Positions 18,593 through 27,362 of a stretch of 64,000 bases of DNA are shown one piece after another (the stretch's first letter is position 1; every line of letters starts with the position of its first letter). The translations under genes were made by a program, and so were the position numbers. The stretch is from assembly GCF_001653565.1 (NCBI RefSeq), contig NZ_LYPB01000073.1, positions 44,794-108,793 of the forward strand, given 5' to 3'. The DNA is from Paenibacillus oryzisoli (GTDB lineage Bacteria > Bacillota > Bacilli > Paenibacillales > NBRC-103111). The notes beneath the pieces are model-generated. The model had not been told where the DNA came from, made no database searches, and saw only the letters and a list, made by a program, of their open reading frames with translations.

Positions 18593-19693
18593 TTAGGAAA
18601 TGATACCAACCTGATGGACGAGTTTTATCATATAGAGTAAAAATAAGATTAATACCAGGTACGAGATCCCAAACTTCCAGCGAGTCTTAACGGGAACTTC
18701 GTAATAGCTTTCTTGCATGCCTAGCGGGGAATATTCCACTTGAACCTGAAGACCCAGGTGTAAGCCGTCCTCTTTATTCATGCGTTCTGCTTTCACCAAT
18801 TGCACTCTCTTCACAATCGCTTGCACAGGCAAATAGGCGTGCCCTTCAAATCCAATCGCTGGCCAAGACATATGAATGGTTTGCCGGCCCGCACCCGGTC
18901 CTTGCAATTCTGAATAGGTGATGTAATCCAAATCACGTGTATGGCTCTCTCCAGGAATCATATACTCTTGTTGCAACAAATGATTGGCTGGAAATTCGAA
19001 TCGTGTAGCGACCGTTACGCGCTCTTCTTTATGACGATATCGCACATATTTCTTGTACAAATCCCATGCAAACATCGCCCAGATGAGCAAGAAAATAATT
19101 TTACTAGTAAAATAACTATCGATGTACACGATGAGAATGAGTCCACCAATTAAACCAACTAACCATAACCAGCGTGTTACGGCTGTAGAGATTCTTCCGC
19201 CGTCAAGGGGATGTATAGGAAGTAAGTTGATCAAATTCAGATAAAATGCAGCGTAAGCAACAGAAACGATTACAGCTGAATCCAAATACACACCCACACC
19301 GAAAGCGGCAACGCCACCAAGAGTTCCTAAAATAGGACCCCCAATGCCTATGAACGCTTCTGTTGCTGCATCCCTTGGATTTTTCTTCATCGTAATCAAT
19401 GCACCGAGGAATGGGATGAAGACCGGTGCTGAAACGGGCAACCCCTTCATCTTCGCCGCAAGCACATGTCCTAACTCATGGATGAGGATCATAAGGACCA
19501 GGCCAATCGCAAATGGCAATGGGGCTAAGTACGCGTAAGCCCAGATCGTGATGAACATGGAGATGACAGCGCCGCCAACTTTCCCAAACTTCAAAGCGGC
19601 AAGCAGCAGCTTGCCTTGTGATAAGAGGACAGCGATGAATCCGCCAATCGCTAGTGGTGACTTCTTGCGTGTTGGTTTCTGATTGTCTCCCAC
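18593..19693 (-). CDS. M50-family site-2 protease, membrane-bound
   Basis: About 366 residues from a GTG at 19693, chosen because AAGGGG lies ten bases upstream and the upstream gene ends at 19701; a frame to 19747 would overlap that gene. HELGH at about residues 72-76 is the zinc site and NLLPIHPLDGGR the second metal-binding motif, each in or near a membrane helix. The N-terminal half has about six helices, followed by a soluble domain and a final C-terminal helix. Members cleave membrane-spanning substrates such as anti-sigma factors. No substrate gene is evident nearby. Confidence 0.85.
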   Translation of the reverse strand: MGDNQKPTRKKSPLAIGGFIAVLLSQGKLLLAALKFGKVGGAVISMFITIWAYAYLAPLPFAIGLVLMILIHELGHVLAAKMKGLPVSAPVFIPFLGALITMKKNPRDAATEAFIGIGGPILGTLGGVAAFGVGVYLDSAVIVSVAYAAFYLNLINLLPIHPLDGGRISTAVTRWLWLVGLIGGLILIVYIDSYFTSKIIFLLIWAMFAWDLYKKYVRYRHKEERVTVATRFEFPANHLLQQEYMIPGESHTRDLDYITYSELQGPGAGRQTIHMSWPAIGFEGHAYLPVQAIVKRVQLVKAERMNKEDGLHLGLQVQVEYSPLGMQESYYEVPVKTRWKFGISYLVLILFLLYMIKLVHQVGIIS

Positions 19694-19700
19694 GTCCCTA

Positions 19701-20066
19701 TCACCCCTTCGCCCAAACGTCCTCGAACACATCCTCTTTGAAACCAACGGTCACTTTATGTCCATCCGTTACAATAGGACGTTTAATTAATCGCCCATTC
19801 GAGGCAAGTAGATCCAGCATTTGTTCTTGCGACATACTTGGCAGTTTGTCTTTCAAATTCATCTCTTTGTAAACTTCGCCTGATGTATTGAAAAACTTCT
19901 TAATTTCCAAACCACTAAGCTGAAGCAAATCCGCCAGTTCCTTCGCTGAGGGCGGCGTTTCAAATAAAGCAATGGAATCTGTAATGTCAATGTTGTGTCC
20001 TTTCAGCCATTTTACAGTACTCCGGCATGTCCCACATTTATCGTAACCATACACTTTAACGCCCAC
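19701..20066 (-). CDS. ArsC/Spx-fold family protein
   Basis: 121 residues with a GTG start and AAGGAG ten bases upstream. A thioredoxin-like fold with the CxxC motif at Cys11-Cys14 (YDKCGTCR), and RLIKRPIVTDG near residue 92, the signature of the ArsC/Spx/YusI group. It could be a small thiol oxidoreductase or a Spx-like RNA polymerase-binding regulator. The arsenate reductase activity suggested by the name is unsupported; no ars genes are near. Seven bases separate it from the M50 protease gene, so the two are likely cotranscribed. Confidence 0.85.
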   Translation of the reverse strand: MGVKVYGYDKCGTCRSTVKWLKGHNIDITDSIALFETPPSAKELADLLQLSGLEIKKFFNTSGEVYKEMNLKDKLPSMSQEQMLDLLASNGRLIKRPIVTDGHKVTVGFKEDVFEDVWAKG

Positions 20067-20157
20067 GTTGTAATAACTCCTTTATGCCGTATGATGATCA
20101 AATAGAACTACTTAAAATTTTGGGCTAATTGCCAAGGAAAGTCAAGTAATTGCAAAG

Positions 20158-20186
20158 AAAAACCATCCATAAATTGGATTGGTTTT
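20158..20186 (-). terminator. Terminator at the end of the cobalamin/rluA operon
   Basis: On the minus strand AAAACCAATCC pairs with GGATGGTTTTT around AATTTAT, eight bases past the rluA-type stop codon. Confidence 0.8.
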
Positions 20187-20193
20187 GGATTTT

Positions 20194-21135
20194 TTACCTT
20201 TTATCAGCTAACCAGTGCTGGAGTTCAGATAAATCAGCAGGTAAGGGTGCGTTAAATTCGGTCCATTCCTTGGTCCCTGGATGCACAAAGGCCAGTTTAA
20301 ACGCGTGCAATGCTTGACGATGTAACCGACCGCTGGCTTCAAGTTCATCCGCATTCGACTCGAACTGAGGCAGGGTGTACATCTTATCCCCCAAGAGCGG
20401 ATGGCCCAAATGGCGCATATGCACACGAATTTGATGCGTACGCCCGGTTTCCAGCCATATTCGAACGAGTGCTCCCTGATCAAATTGCCTTACCACCTCG
20501 TAATGCGTCACCGCATGGTATCCATCGCATCGTACGATGCGTACATGAGGCTGCTCAGGGTCACGATCAATAGGCTCATTAATCGTCCCAGATGGCGATA
20601 CTACCGTCCCCCAGACGAATGCGAGGTACTCTTTTTTCACGAGATGCTGAATCATTTGCTCGGAAATTTGCTGATGAACATAGGGGGTTTTGGCAATTGC
20701 CAGGACCCCCGAAGTTTCTTGATCCAATCGATGCACCGGACGGAAACGGCACGTAATCCCTGCTTGCTGCCAATGGTACACAACACCATTCGCAATGGTA
20801 TTCATGTAATGACCATGCGTTGGATGGACGATGATTCCTGCATCCTTAGCTAGAATGAGCAAATGCTCATCTTCGTGCAGAATATGCAGTGGAAGATCTT
20901 GAGGAAGTATATCCTCTGATTGTTCCTCTTCCATCCGAATTTCAACACGGTCGCCAGCTTTTACTTTGATATTGATGTACTGCCTTTCCCCGTTCACCGT
21001 AATCCCGCGCTCGGTAAGCTTGATGCGGGATAACAATTTCCGTGAGACCATCAATCTTTTTTGCAGCACCGTCTTGAGAATGAAGCCTTCTTCCTCTGAC
21101 GGGACAATGTATACTAATGGTTCATAGTAGTTCAT
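20194..21135 (-). CDS. RluA-family pseudouridine synthase
   Basis: 313 residues. It has an N-terminal S4-like RNA-binding region (about 20-70, VSRKLLSRIKL...GITVNGE) and the catalytic motif HRLDQETSG with Asp138, which converts uridine to pseudouridine in RNA. Later GRTHQIRVHMRHLGHPLLGD is the family's conserved second motif. The target rRNA or tRNA site cannot be told. Its ATG overlaps the stop of the adenosyltransferase gene by four bases (ATGA), so it is translated from the end of the cobalamin operon though functionally unrelated. Confidence 0.92.
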   Translation of the reverse strand: MNYYEPLVYIVPSEEEGFILKTVLQKRLMVSRKLLSRIKLTERGITVNGERQYINIKVKAGDRVEIRMEEEQSEDILPQDLPLHILHEDEHLLILAKDAGIIVHPTHGHYMNTIANGVVYHWQQAGITCRFRPVHRLDQETSGVLAIAKTPYVHQQISEQMIQHLVKKEYLAFVWGTVVSPSGTINEPIDRDPEQPHVRIVRCDGYHAVTHYEVVRQFDQGALVRIWLETGRTHQIRVHMRHLGHPLLGDKMYTLPQFESNADELEASGRLHRQALHAFKLAFVHPGTKEWTEFNAPLPADLSELQHWLADKR

Positions 21136-21701
21136 GATTTACGTTTAAACACCTCAGCACTGCGTATATATTCTACATCAGCAATTCCCTCACGGAAGTT
21201 CGCTGTGCGAGCAATTGTGAAGAAAAAGTCCGACAGCCGGTTCAAGTATCGGCGCACTTCGGGATTGATTTCCTGTGTGCGTGCAAGAGTAACGACAAGT
21301 CGTTCAGCTCTACGGCACACCGTACGGCAAACATGCAATGTAGAAGATACCGTCCCGCCTCCAGGCAAAATAAAGCGCGTAATATCTGGCGTCTCTGCAT
21401 CGTATTTATCAATCAAAGGTTCTAGTGCATCCACCATGTCTGCCGTTACTTTATAGGGGCGCAACTCCTGCTTCAGTAGTGCGAGATCTCCACCACAATC
21501 AAACAATTCATGCTGAATCTGCAGCAAATCTGGCAGTAAATCCGGGTATTTCTGCGGATCCATGAAGCTCATCGCTTGACCTAGGAAGCTATTCAGCTCA
21601 TCAGTCGTGCCATAGGCCTCGACGCGATCGTCATCTTTGTCCACACGACCACCAATTACACCAGTTTGACCAGCATCTCCCGTACGCGTATATATTTTCA
21701 T
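21132..21701 (-). CDS. Cob(I)yrinic acid a,c-diamide adenosyltransferase, PduO type
   Basis: 189 residues with GGGAGG upstream of the ATG. MKIYTRTGDAGQTGVIGG is the ATP-binding N-terminus of PduO-type adenosyltransferases, and the C-terminal half has the helical-bundle motif HVCRTVCRRAERLVV. It transfers the adenosyl group of ATP to cobalt(I) of corrinoids, giving the coenzyme form. One base separates it from cobQ and it overlaps rluA, so it is in the same operon. It serves both salvage and partial synthesis routes. Confidence 0.93.
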   Translation of the reverse strand: MKIYTRTGDAGQTGVIGGRVDKDDDRVEAYGTTDELNSFLGQAMSFMDPQKYPDLLPDLLQIQHELFDCGGDLALLKQELRPYKVTADMVDALEPLIDKYDAETPDITRFILPGGGTVSSTLHVCRTVCRRAERLVVTLARTQEINPEVRRYLNRLSDFFFTIARTANFREGIADVEYIRSAEVFKRKS

Positions 21702-21702
21702 C

Positions 21703-23295
21703 TTAGAATCCCTCCCGTTTCTTAGGATACGTTACTCCCATCATCTCATAAATTCGCTTCATATCCAAGTGAGCTCGTACATGGTCAGCTAATCGATCAA
21801 ACGCAGCTTCTCGGCGCTCCTTATAGCGAAGTCCTTCTAAGATTGGAGATAAACCCTTATCTATTCGAATCTCATTTAACCACACTCTACGGAAATCATC
21901 ATTGTGCAAAATGCCATGAATGTACGTTCCCCACACACGCCCATCTAGCGAGGCTGCTCCGTCTGGATGCAGGGAAGTTTCAATAGATTCTCCTGAATCT
22001 GTGCTTAAGTGAGGAGCGATTTGGAAAGGTGGTACGATTTCATGGATATACTGCGTCCTACCCATATGAATTTCATAGCCATCAATAACAGCATTCGTGT
22101 CGTAAAGCGTGCTGACACCTTGTACTCTTACCGTTCGTTTCTCTGGTGTGAACACTGTTTCTGTCGGAAGGAGCCCTAAGCCTTCAAGCTCAGCATGTGA
22201 CGATTCGTACCCACCAGAATCTGAAAGTGTAACACCTAACATCTGGTAACCCGCACAGATACCAACGATCCACCCTTTTTCTTCATGAGCATAAGAAATA
22301 AGCCTCTCAGCTAATCCTGCTTCCTTCAGGTAAAATAAATCTTCCATCGTATTCTTACTCCCTGGAAGCAAAACAACGTCGGGCTTCCCCCAGTCAGATA
22401 TCGAATCGATATATCGGAAATGAACATCGGCTTCTTCTTGCAGCGGATCGAAATCCGTGAAGTTCGAAAGACGAGGCAAGCGAATGACAGCAACGTCCAA
22501 TTGATCACTTAATTTACCTTGATTGTTCGATGATCTTCTAGTTTGGGCACGTTTGGAATCGAGCGATGCCGAATCCTCGTCCTCAATACCCAACTGCTGC
22601 AAGTAGGGAATGACGCCAAGAACAGGCTTCCCTGTCCGCTCTTCCAGCCAATCCAAACCTGGCTTCAAGAGACTAACATCCCCACGAAATTTATTAATAA
22701 TGAATCCTCTCACGCGATCTCTTTCCTCTGGAGTCAAGATTTCAAGCGTACCTACAATCGAAGCAAAAACACCGCCACGATCAATATCAGCAACGAGCAG
22801 CACCGGTGAATCCGCCCAGCCAGCCAGACGCATATTGACGATGTCGCGATCCTTCAGATTGACCTCCGCCGGACTTCCCGCCCCTTCCAGAACGACAATG
22901 TCATACTCGCTGCGCAGACGTTCTAAAGCATCTTTCACAATCACTTCCGCTCGTGGCAAATAGGATTCCCTATACGTCCTTGCATCCAAATCTGCATACG
23001 GTTTACCATGGACAACAACTTGTGCAACCATATCTTGCTTAGGCTTCAGTAGAATAGGGTTCATATCCGTCGTTGCGACGATTCGGCAAGCATCTGCTTG
23101 CACGCCTTGCGCCCTACCGATCTCTTTGCCATCGAAAGTGATATAAGAATTGAGTGACATGTTCTGCGATTTGAAAGGCGCTGTCTGCCAGCCGTCCCCT
23201 ACGAAAATACGGCATAAGGCTGCCGTAAGAATACTTTTGCCCACATCGGAAGCTGTGCCTTGAATCATGAGAACCGCTGAACGGGATTCACGCAT
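21703..23295 (-). CDS. cobQ: Cobyric acid synthase CobQ
   Basis: 530 residues with GGAGG before the ATG. It is a glutamine amidotransferase that adds four amide groups to adenosylcobyrinate a,c-diamide. The N-terminal synthetase domain has the nucleotide loop IQGTASDVGKSILTAALCRI and ends in the VLLPGSKNTMEDL region. The C-terminal class I-like glutaminase domain has VGICAGYQMLG with the catalytic Cys and GTYIHGILHND with the His. Its start overlaps the cobD stop by eight bases. It is the step linking corrin synthesis to nucleotide-loop assembly. Genes for earlier corrin ring synthesis are not in the window. Confidence 0.95.
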   Translation of the reverse strand: MRESRSAVLMIQGTASDVGKSILTAALCRIFVGDGWQTAPFKSQNMSLNSYITFDGKEIGRAQGVQADACRIVATTDMNPILLKPKQDMVAQVVVHGKPYADLDARTYRESYLPRAEVIVKDALERLRSEYDIVVLEGAGSPAEVNLKDRDIVNMRLAGWADSPVLLVADIDRGGVFASIVGTLEILTPEERDRVRGFIINKFRGDVSLLKPGLDWLEERTGKPVLGVIPYLQQLGIEDEDSASLDSKRAQTRRSSNNQGKLSDQLDVAVIRLPRLSNFTDFDPLQEEADVHFRYIDSISDWGKPDVVLLPGSKNTMEDLFYLKEAGLAERLISYAHEEKGWIVGICAGYQMLGVTLSDSGGYESSHAELEGLGLLPTETVFTPEKRTVRVQGVSTLYDTNAVIDGYEIHMGRTQYIHEIVPPFQIAPHLSTDSGESIETSLHPDGAASLDGRVWGTYIHGILHNDDFRRVWLNEIRIDKGLSPILEGLRYKERREAAFDRLADHVRAHLDMKRIYEMMGVTYPKKREGF

Positions 23296-24394
23296 GACCT
23301 CTACCTCCGCTCTTCGTTAAATCGTTCATCATTTGGCTTAGGGCTTGCACTAACCGCTCATTGTCCTCGCGAAGTCGTATGGCTACACGGCAATATCGTT
23401 CATTCAGTCCTTGGAATAAGGAAGCATCCCGAATCAGAATCCCTTGATGACCCATATATTGTTGAGCCTGTTTAACCGTAATTCCGCTTGCGACCGGGAA
23501 TGAAAACAGCAGGAAATTCACATCACTCGGAACAACTTCCAAGCCCATATGTCGCAGCTGTTCCACCAGCCAAGGCTTCTCAACACGCAGCCATTCTCTC
23601 GTAGACTGCTCAAAACCGTCATCGTCTAACACGGCAACCCCCATCTGTTGTGCGAGGTAATTCACACTCCACTGTACCTGCTGCTGACGCAGTCGTTGGA
23701 TCAGCTCAGGGTGAGCCACCATGAAACCTAAACGAATACCTGGAATTGAATAAAACTTCGTCATCGAACGGATCACGATTAGATTAGCGCTTGTTGATGC
23801 AAGCTTCAGCAGCGAATGTTCTGATTCTTGGGGAACAAAGTCCATAAAAGCCTCATCTAGCACTATCTTACGCTGACTCTGTACCAAATTGTTCAAAACA
23901 TTGCGAGGAATGAGCTTGCCTGTCGGATTATTAGGATGCCCAAGGAAAAATAAGTCGACATCTGGCAGCACCGCTTCAACATCCGGCCATTGTAGTTCGA
24001 ACAGATGCTGAGGGCTTAATGGGATGTTGGTTAGCCTTCCTCCCGTTTTGTGAACCGCTTCCTCGTACTCGCTAAAAGACGGCCTAGCAAGTCCAGTCAT
24101 ACTTGGTTGTACTACACGGATGATCAAATCGATCAGCTCGGCAGCACCATTTCCTACTAAAATACTCTCAGGATCAATCTCGTATTTCTGAGCTAGTTTT
24201 CGGCGTAGCTCACGCACAGCAGGATCTGGATATTTGACGATGTCTCGCCAGCTTGCTGCTAGAATTTCCTTAACTACCTCTGGTGGTCCCAGGGGATTCA
24301 TATTTGAGCTGTAGTCCAGGAAGAGCTCCTTAGGCCGATTCCAAACTTCCTCCGCTGACCAGAGATCCCCTCCGTGTCCGTAACGCTCTAACAT
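23288..24394 (-). CDS. cobD: L-threonine-O-3-phosphate decarboxylase CobD
   Basis: About 368 residues from the ATG at 24394 (AAAGGA nine bases upstream); an ATG nine bases earlier is closer to the site. It is a PLP enzyme: MLERYGHGGDLW and SSNMNPLGPP at the N-terminus, FLGHPNNPTGKLI, and the lysine in RSMTKFYSIPGIRLGF. It decarboxylates threonine phosphate to aminopropanol phosphate, the linker between the corrin ring and the nucleotide loop. It lies between cobS and cobQ in the minus-strand operon. The family resembles histidinol-phosphate aminotransferases, but the context fixes the call. Confidence 0.92.
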   Translation of the reverse strand: MLERYGHGGDLWSAEEVWNRPKELFLDYSSNMNPLGPPEVVKEILAASWRDIVKYPDPAVRELRRKLAQKYEIDPESILVGNGAAELIDLIIRVVQPSMTGLARPSFSEYEEAVHKTGGRLTNIPLSPQHLFELQWPDVEAVLPDVDLFFLGHPNNPTGKLIPRNVLNNLVQSQRKIVLDEAFMDFVPQESEHSLLKLASTSANLIVIRSMTKFYSIPGIRLGFMVAHPELIQRLRQQQVQWSVNYLAQQMGVAVLDDDGFEQSTREWLRVEKPWLVEQLRHMGLEVVPSDVNFLLFSFPVASGITVKQAQQYMGHQGILIRDASLFQGLNERYCRVAIRLREDNERLVQALSQMMNDLTKSGGRGHA

Positions 24395-24432
24395 CAAGCT
24401 CATTCCTTTCCTAAAAAGATGACAAACCCTCC

Positions 24433-25254
24433 CTATCTACCCAGGAAGATGATGACGGCTAGCAATAGCATACTCTCCAGCAGCTCATTTAAAGCACCGT
24501 ATGTATCTCCTGTAAGTCCACCAAGCTTGGAGGAGATGTAAGCGGCAATTCCACTTCCAACTAGCGTCGTGATGGCTGCAAAACCTAAAACGATTCCCCA
24601 GCTAGGTAGGGTCGTTATTCCGTTGTTGCCTATACAAAGCGTAGTTGTTAATAGGGCTACTAAAAGAGATACGGAGACATGCTTGCTGTTAACGCCACGG
24701 AACAGACTGCCTAACCCCGAAGTCGGCCTTGCATAAGGCCATATTCGTATAGCTGCAACCATGAACCAACGACTCCAGATCGGCACGATAATCAATAGGA
24801 GCAGCGGACTTCCTTGTCCCCCTGCATGGTTGGTATCCAGCATGGTATAGAGCAAGGAAAATTTTAGCAATACATGTAGAACACACACGATCACACCCAT
24901 TGCACCAACACGGCTATCCTTCATAATCTCAAGCATTTGCTCGCGTGGACGGTGACTAAGGATTCCATCTGCGGTATCCATAAGACCATCCAAATGCAGT
25001 CCGCCTGTGAGCATAATCCAGATCGCTAAGAGCAGGATGGCTGCAGGCATGGTTGGCAGCACGTGAGAGAGCCCTTCTCCTGCTAACAGGAGAAGCAATC
25101 CGATAACGAAGCCAACCAACGGGTAAAATATAGAGCTGCGTTGAAACACACGCTCGGTATAATCAATCTGCACCGGAATCGGCAGACGCGTTAGGAATTG
25201 AAATGCGGCTAAACAGGCTCGCAGCCAGTCTAATAAAGTATGAGTGCGATGCAC
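24433..25254 (-). CDS. cobS: Adenosylcobinamide-GDP ribazoletransferase CobS
   Basis: 273 residues from the GTG at 25254, with GGAGG six bases upstream; the frame extends further but overlaps cbiB and has no such site. It is an integral membrane protein with about seven helices: FLTRLPIPVQ at the N-terminus and TGGLHLDGLMDTADGI with the acidic active site, then RVGAMGV. It joins alpha-ribazole phosphate to adenosylcobinamide-GDP, the last step of cobalamin assembly. It overlaps cbiB by 25 bases and precedes cobD. Its 5' part shares the GC-rich character of cbiB. Confidence 0.93.
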   Translation of the reverse strand: MHRTHTLLDWLRACLAAFQFLTRLPIPVQIDYTERVFQRSSIFYPLVGFVIGLLLLLAGEGLSHVLPTMPAAILLLAIWIMLTGGLHLDGLMDTADGILSHRPREQMLEIMKDSRVGAMGVIVCVLHVLLKFSLLYTMLDTNHAGGQGSPLLLLIIVPIWSRWFMVAAIRIWPYARPTSGLGSLFRGVNSKHVSVSLLVALLTTTLCIGNNGITTLPSWGIVLGFAAITTLVGSGIAAYISSKLGGLTGDTYGALNELLESMLLLAVIIFLGR

Positions 25255-26231
25255 AGGAGTCCTCCCATCACTACATAACTGACGCCGTAGAGCATACTCA
25301 CGGCGTTCACAATGTCTCGCTGCGTTCGCGGACGCAGCGGCCATCCCAGGCGGGCGCGCTCACTCGCCGCGCCGCCATAGACGTTCAGCCCGCCAAGCTC
25401 GATCCCGAGTGCTCCGGCTACCGCCGACTCCGGGATCCCGCTGTTCGGGCTGGGGTGTAGATGCGCGAAGCGGCGGATCGCCGCCGCCGCGCGCGGAGCT
25501 GAGAGGCCCGGCTTCGCCAGGGCCACGAGGATCAATAAGATCCCGGTGATCCTCGCCGGGATCCAGTTCAGGGCGTCGTCCCAGCGGGCCGACGCGGTAC
25601 CGAAATGACGGTATCTGTCATTTCGGTACCCAACCATCGAATCCAGCGTATTCGATGCACGGTAGAGCATTGCCAGCGGAGCACCGCCGATGAGCGCATA
25701 GAACAAAGGCGCGATGACCGCGTCCACAATGTTCTCCGCGACCGTCTCCACGACGGCTCGCGTGAGCTCCTCCTCGTGGAGCGCATCCGTATCCCGGCCA
25801 ACGATGTAGCCGGTATACTTGCGAGCATCCGCGAGATGGCCCTTGCGCAGCGGATTGTAAACCAAATACGCGGCGTCCTTTAGTCCTTTGATCGCCACTG
25901 TCGTGGAGATAAGCCAGGTTGAGACTGCGTACCCTAGCCAAGGATGAATATCATTGGCGAAGTGTACGAGCACCAGCACCACAGTAAAACTCAGTGTGAT
26001 TGTGGAAAACGTCAGCAAGACACCCTTCATGCGCAGCCACTTGGGGTGCCGATCTACTGGGGCAGCCGGTGTCGCCAATTCTCTAGGATGCAGTCTATCT
26101 TCAACCCAGCGGATCCAGCGTCCAATGAGTATGACGGGATGCGTGGGCCATTTCGGATCACCAATGAACCAGTCTAATGCTATTGCAGCAACCGTCATCC
26201 AGACGATTTCCTGCCATGTATATATCCACAT
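25230..26231 (-). CDS. cbiB: Adenosylcobinamide-phosphate synthase CbiB/CobD type
   Basis: 333 residues. It is an integral membrane enzyme with DWFIGDPKWPTHPVILIGRW near the N-terminus, IVGRDTDALHEEELTRAVVE, and LDSMVGYRNDRYRHFGTA. It attaches aminopropanol phosphate to adenosylcobyric acid. The ribosome binding site is weak (GGTGAAG). Codon use in the middle and 3' part is much richer in GC than in the neighbours, and a 14-base perfect inverted repeat falls inside the GYRNDRY segment. First gene of the second half of the cobalamin block, after a 550-base gap with no gene. Confidence 0.93.
   Translation of the reverse strand: MWIYTWQEIVWMTVAAIALDWFIGDPKWPTHPVILIGRWIRWVEDRLHPRELATPAAPVDRHPKWLRMKGVLLTFSTITLSFTVVLVLVHFANDIHPWLGYAVSTWLISTTVAIKGLKDAAYLVYNPLRKGHLADARKYTGYIVGRDTDALHEEELTRAVVETVAENIVDAVIAPLFYALIGGAPLAMLYRASNTLDSMVGYRNDRYRHFGTASARWDDALNWIPARITGILLILVALAKPGLSAPRAAAAIRRFAHLHPSPNSGIPESAVAGALGIELGGLNVYGGAASERARLGWPLRPRTQRDIVNAVSMLYGVSYVVMGGLLCIALILY
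25596..25630. repeat. Perfect 14-bp inverted repeat inside cbiB
   Basis: GGTACCGAAATGAC, a seven-base loop, then GTCATTTCGGTACC. It coincides with codons for the conserved GYRNDRYRHFG segment. Confidence 0.9.
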
Positions 26232-26781
26232 AAGAGCTTCACCATTCCGTACTTACTTGTCTTTGAGAGTAACTTCTCTCGAGGTCCTTCGAGGATATGC
26301 GACCACGTTTTAGATATCGTTTTTATTGCAAAGCTATGCCGTCCTTCATCTGCCAACTTTCTCTAACTATCCCCATTAGTCCGAAATGAGAGACAGTCGC
26401 TTAACAAATTATTGTGATATCCTAGCACCAACTTTTCGATTCATGCCATGGAACAGAGCCTCATTCGCAACAATAACATTATGAAATCATCTTATTTGCT
26501 CGTCTGGTAGAGAATTCGAAAGAATAGCGTTATGACACAGCGCTATACCGACCTAAATGGGAGAATTTCACTCATTTTGATCAGAATAGCGTTATTTCGT
26601 AGTGCTATTTATTCGTAGAACATGCATATAGAGCAAATAGCGTTATTTCAGAACCTTATTTCAACTTGCATGCGATGCACCTTTTCATTAATCGACATTC
26701 ACAAATATCGGACTACACTCATCACCAGCATCTTGCACTCCCATCTTCACGAAGCCCAAACCACCCAAACATATCCATTCT
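26232..26781. other. Gene-free gap within the cobalamin block, with palindromic repeats
   Basis: 550 bases with no credible gene and no B12 box. Three AATAGCGTTAT-type units lie at about 26522-26660. A separate promoter for cbiB could be here but I cannot identify one with confidence. Confidence 0.6.
26522..26661. repeat. Three dispersed palindromic units with AATAGCGTTAT
   Basis: Units begin at about 26522, 26584 and 26636. The first two fold back on themselves (ATAGCG with CGCTAT; AATAGC with GCTATT); the third is degenerate. The layout resembles REP-type elements. Confidence 0.6.
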
Positions 26782-27336
26782 TTACATATAAGCTCTGCTT
26801 TTCAATTCGATCGGAATACCGACTGTAACCAGGAAAACCTGCTGACACACTTCAGCCACACGCTGATTCATCCGTCCTGCCAAATCTCTGAATTGACGGC
26901 CAAGCGGGTATTCTGGCACAATCCCGTCGCCAACTTCATTCGTAACGAAGATAAGTTGTCCACTATAGGAGGACACGGCATTCACAAGCTCGTCAATTCG
27001 GTTGGATACGAGTTGCCCTGCATCGCTCTCCTGCTCATAGTAGAGCAGCCAGTTCGTCAGCCATAGTGTTAGGCAGTCGATTAACACCACTGCACCCTCG
27101 CTGCTTTCTTCAAGCTGCGTAAGACAGTCTTTCAGCGCATACGGCTCCTCTCGGGTTTCCCAAGGGAAACCCGATTGAACCCTCATCTGCTGGTGCAGCC
27201 CAACCCGCTCCCTCATTTCCTCATCGTAGATGTGGGAGGTCGCGATATAAATCCCTCGCTTGCCGCGATGCATCGCCAGCTTCTCTGCGAAGGAGCTCTT
27301 GCCGCTGCGCGCCCCGCCCGTTACCAGAACCGCCAT
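26782..27336 (-). CDS. cobU: Adenosylcobinamide kinase / guanylyltransferase CobU
   Basis: 184 residues with GGAGG before the ATG. The P-loop GGARSGKSSFAE at the N-terminus and VLIDCLTLWLTNWLLY with FVTNEVGDGIVPEYPLGR identify CobU. It phosphorylates adenosylcobinamide and then adds GMP, giving the substrate of CobS. It follows cobT closely and is the last gene of the riboswitch-led half of the cobalamin block. Length is normal for the family. Confidence 0.95.
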   Translation of the reverse strand: MAVLVTGGARSGKSSFAEKLAMHRGKRGIYIATSHIYDEEMRERVGLHQQMRVQSGFPWETREEPYALKDCLTQLEESSEGAVVLIDCLTLWLTNWLLYYEQESDAGQLVSNRIDELVNAVSSYSGQLIFVTNEVGDGIVPEYPLGRQFRDLAGRMNQRVAEVCQQVFLVTVGIPIELKSRAYM

Positions 27337-27362
27337 CGTGTTCGCCTCCGTCTCTCTGTCTG

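Noticed and set aside
19701..20066. Arsenate reductase
   Set aside because: The fold alone does not show arsenate reduction; no ars genes and the group includes Spx and YusI.
26232..26781. A second cobalamin riboswitch before cbiB
   Set aside because: No GCCACTG box or conserved flanking elements on either strand.
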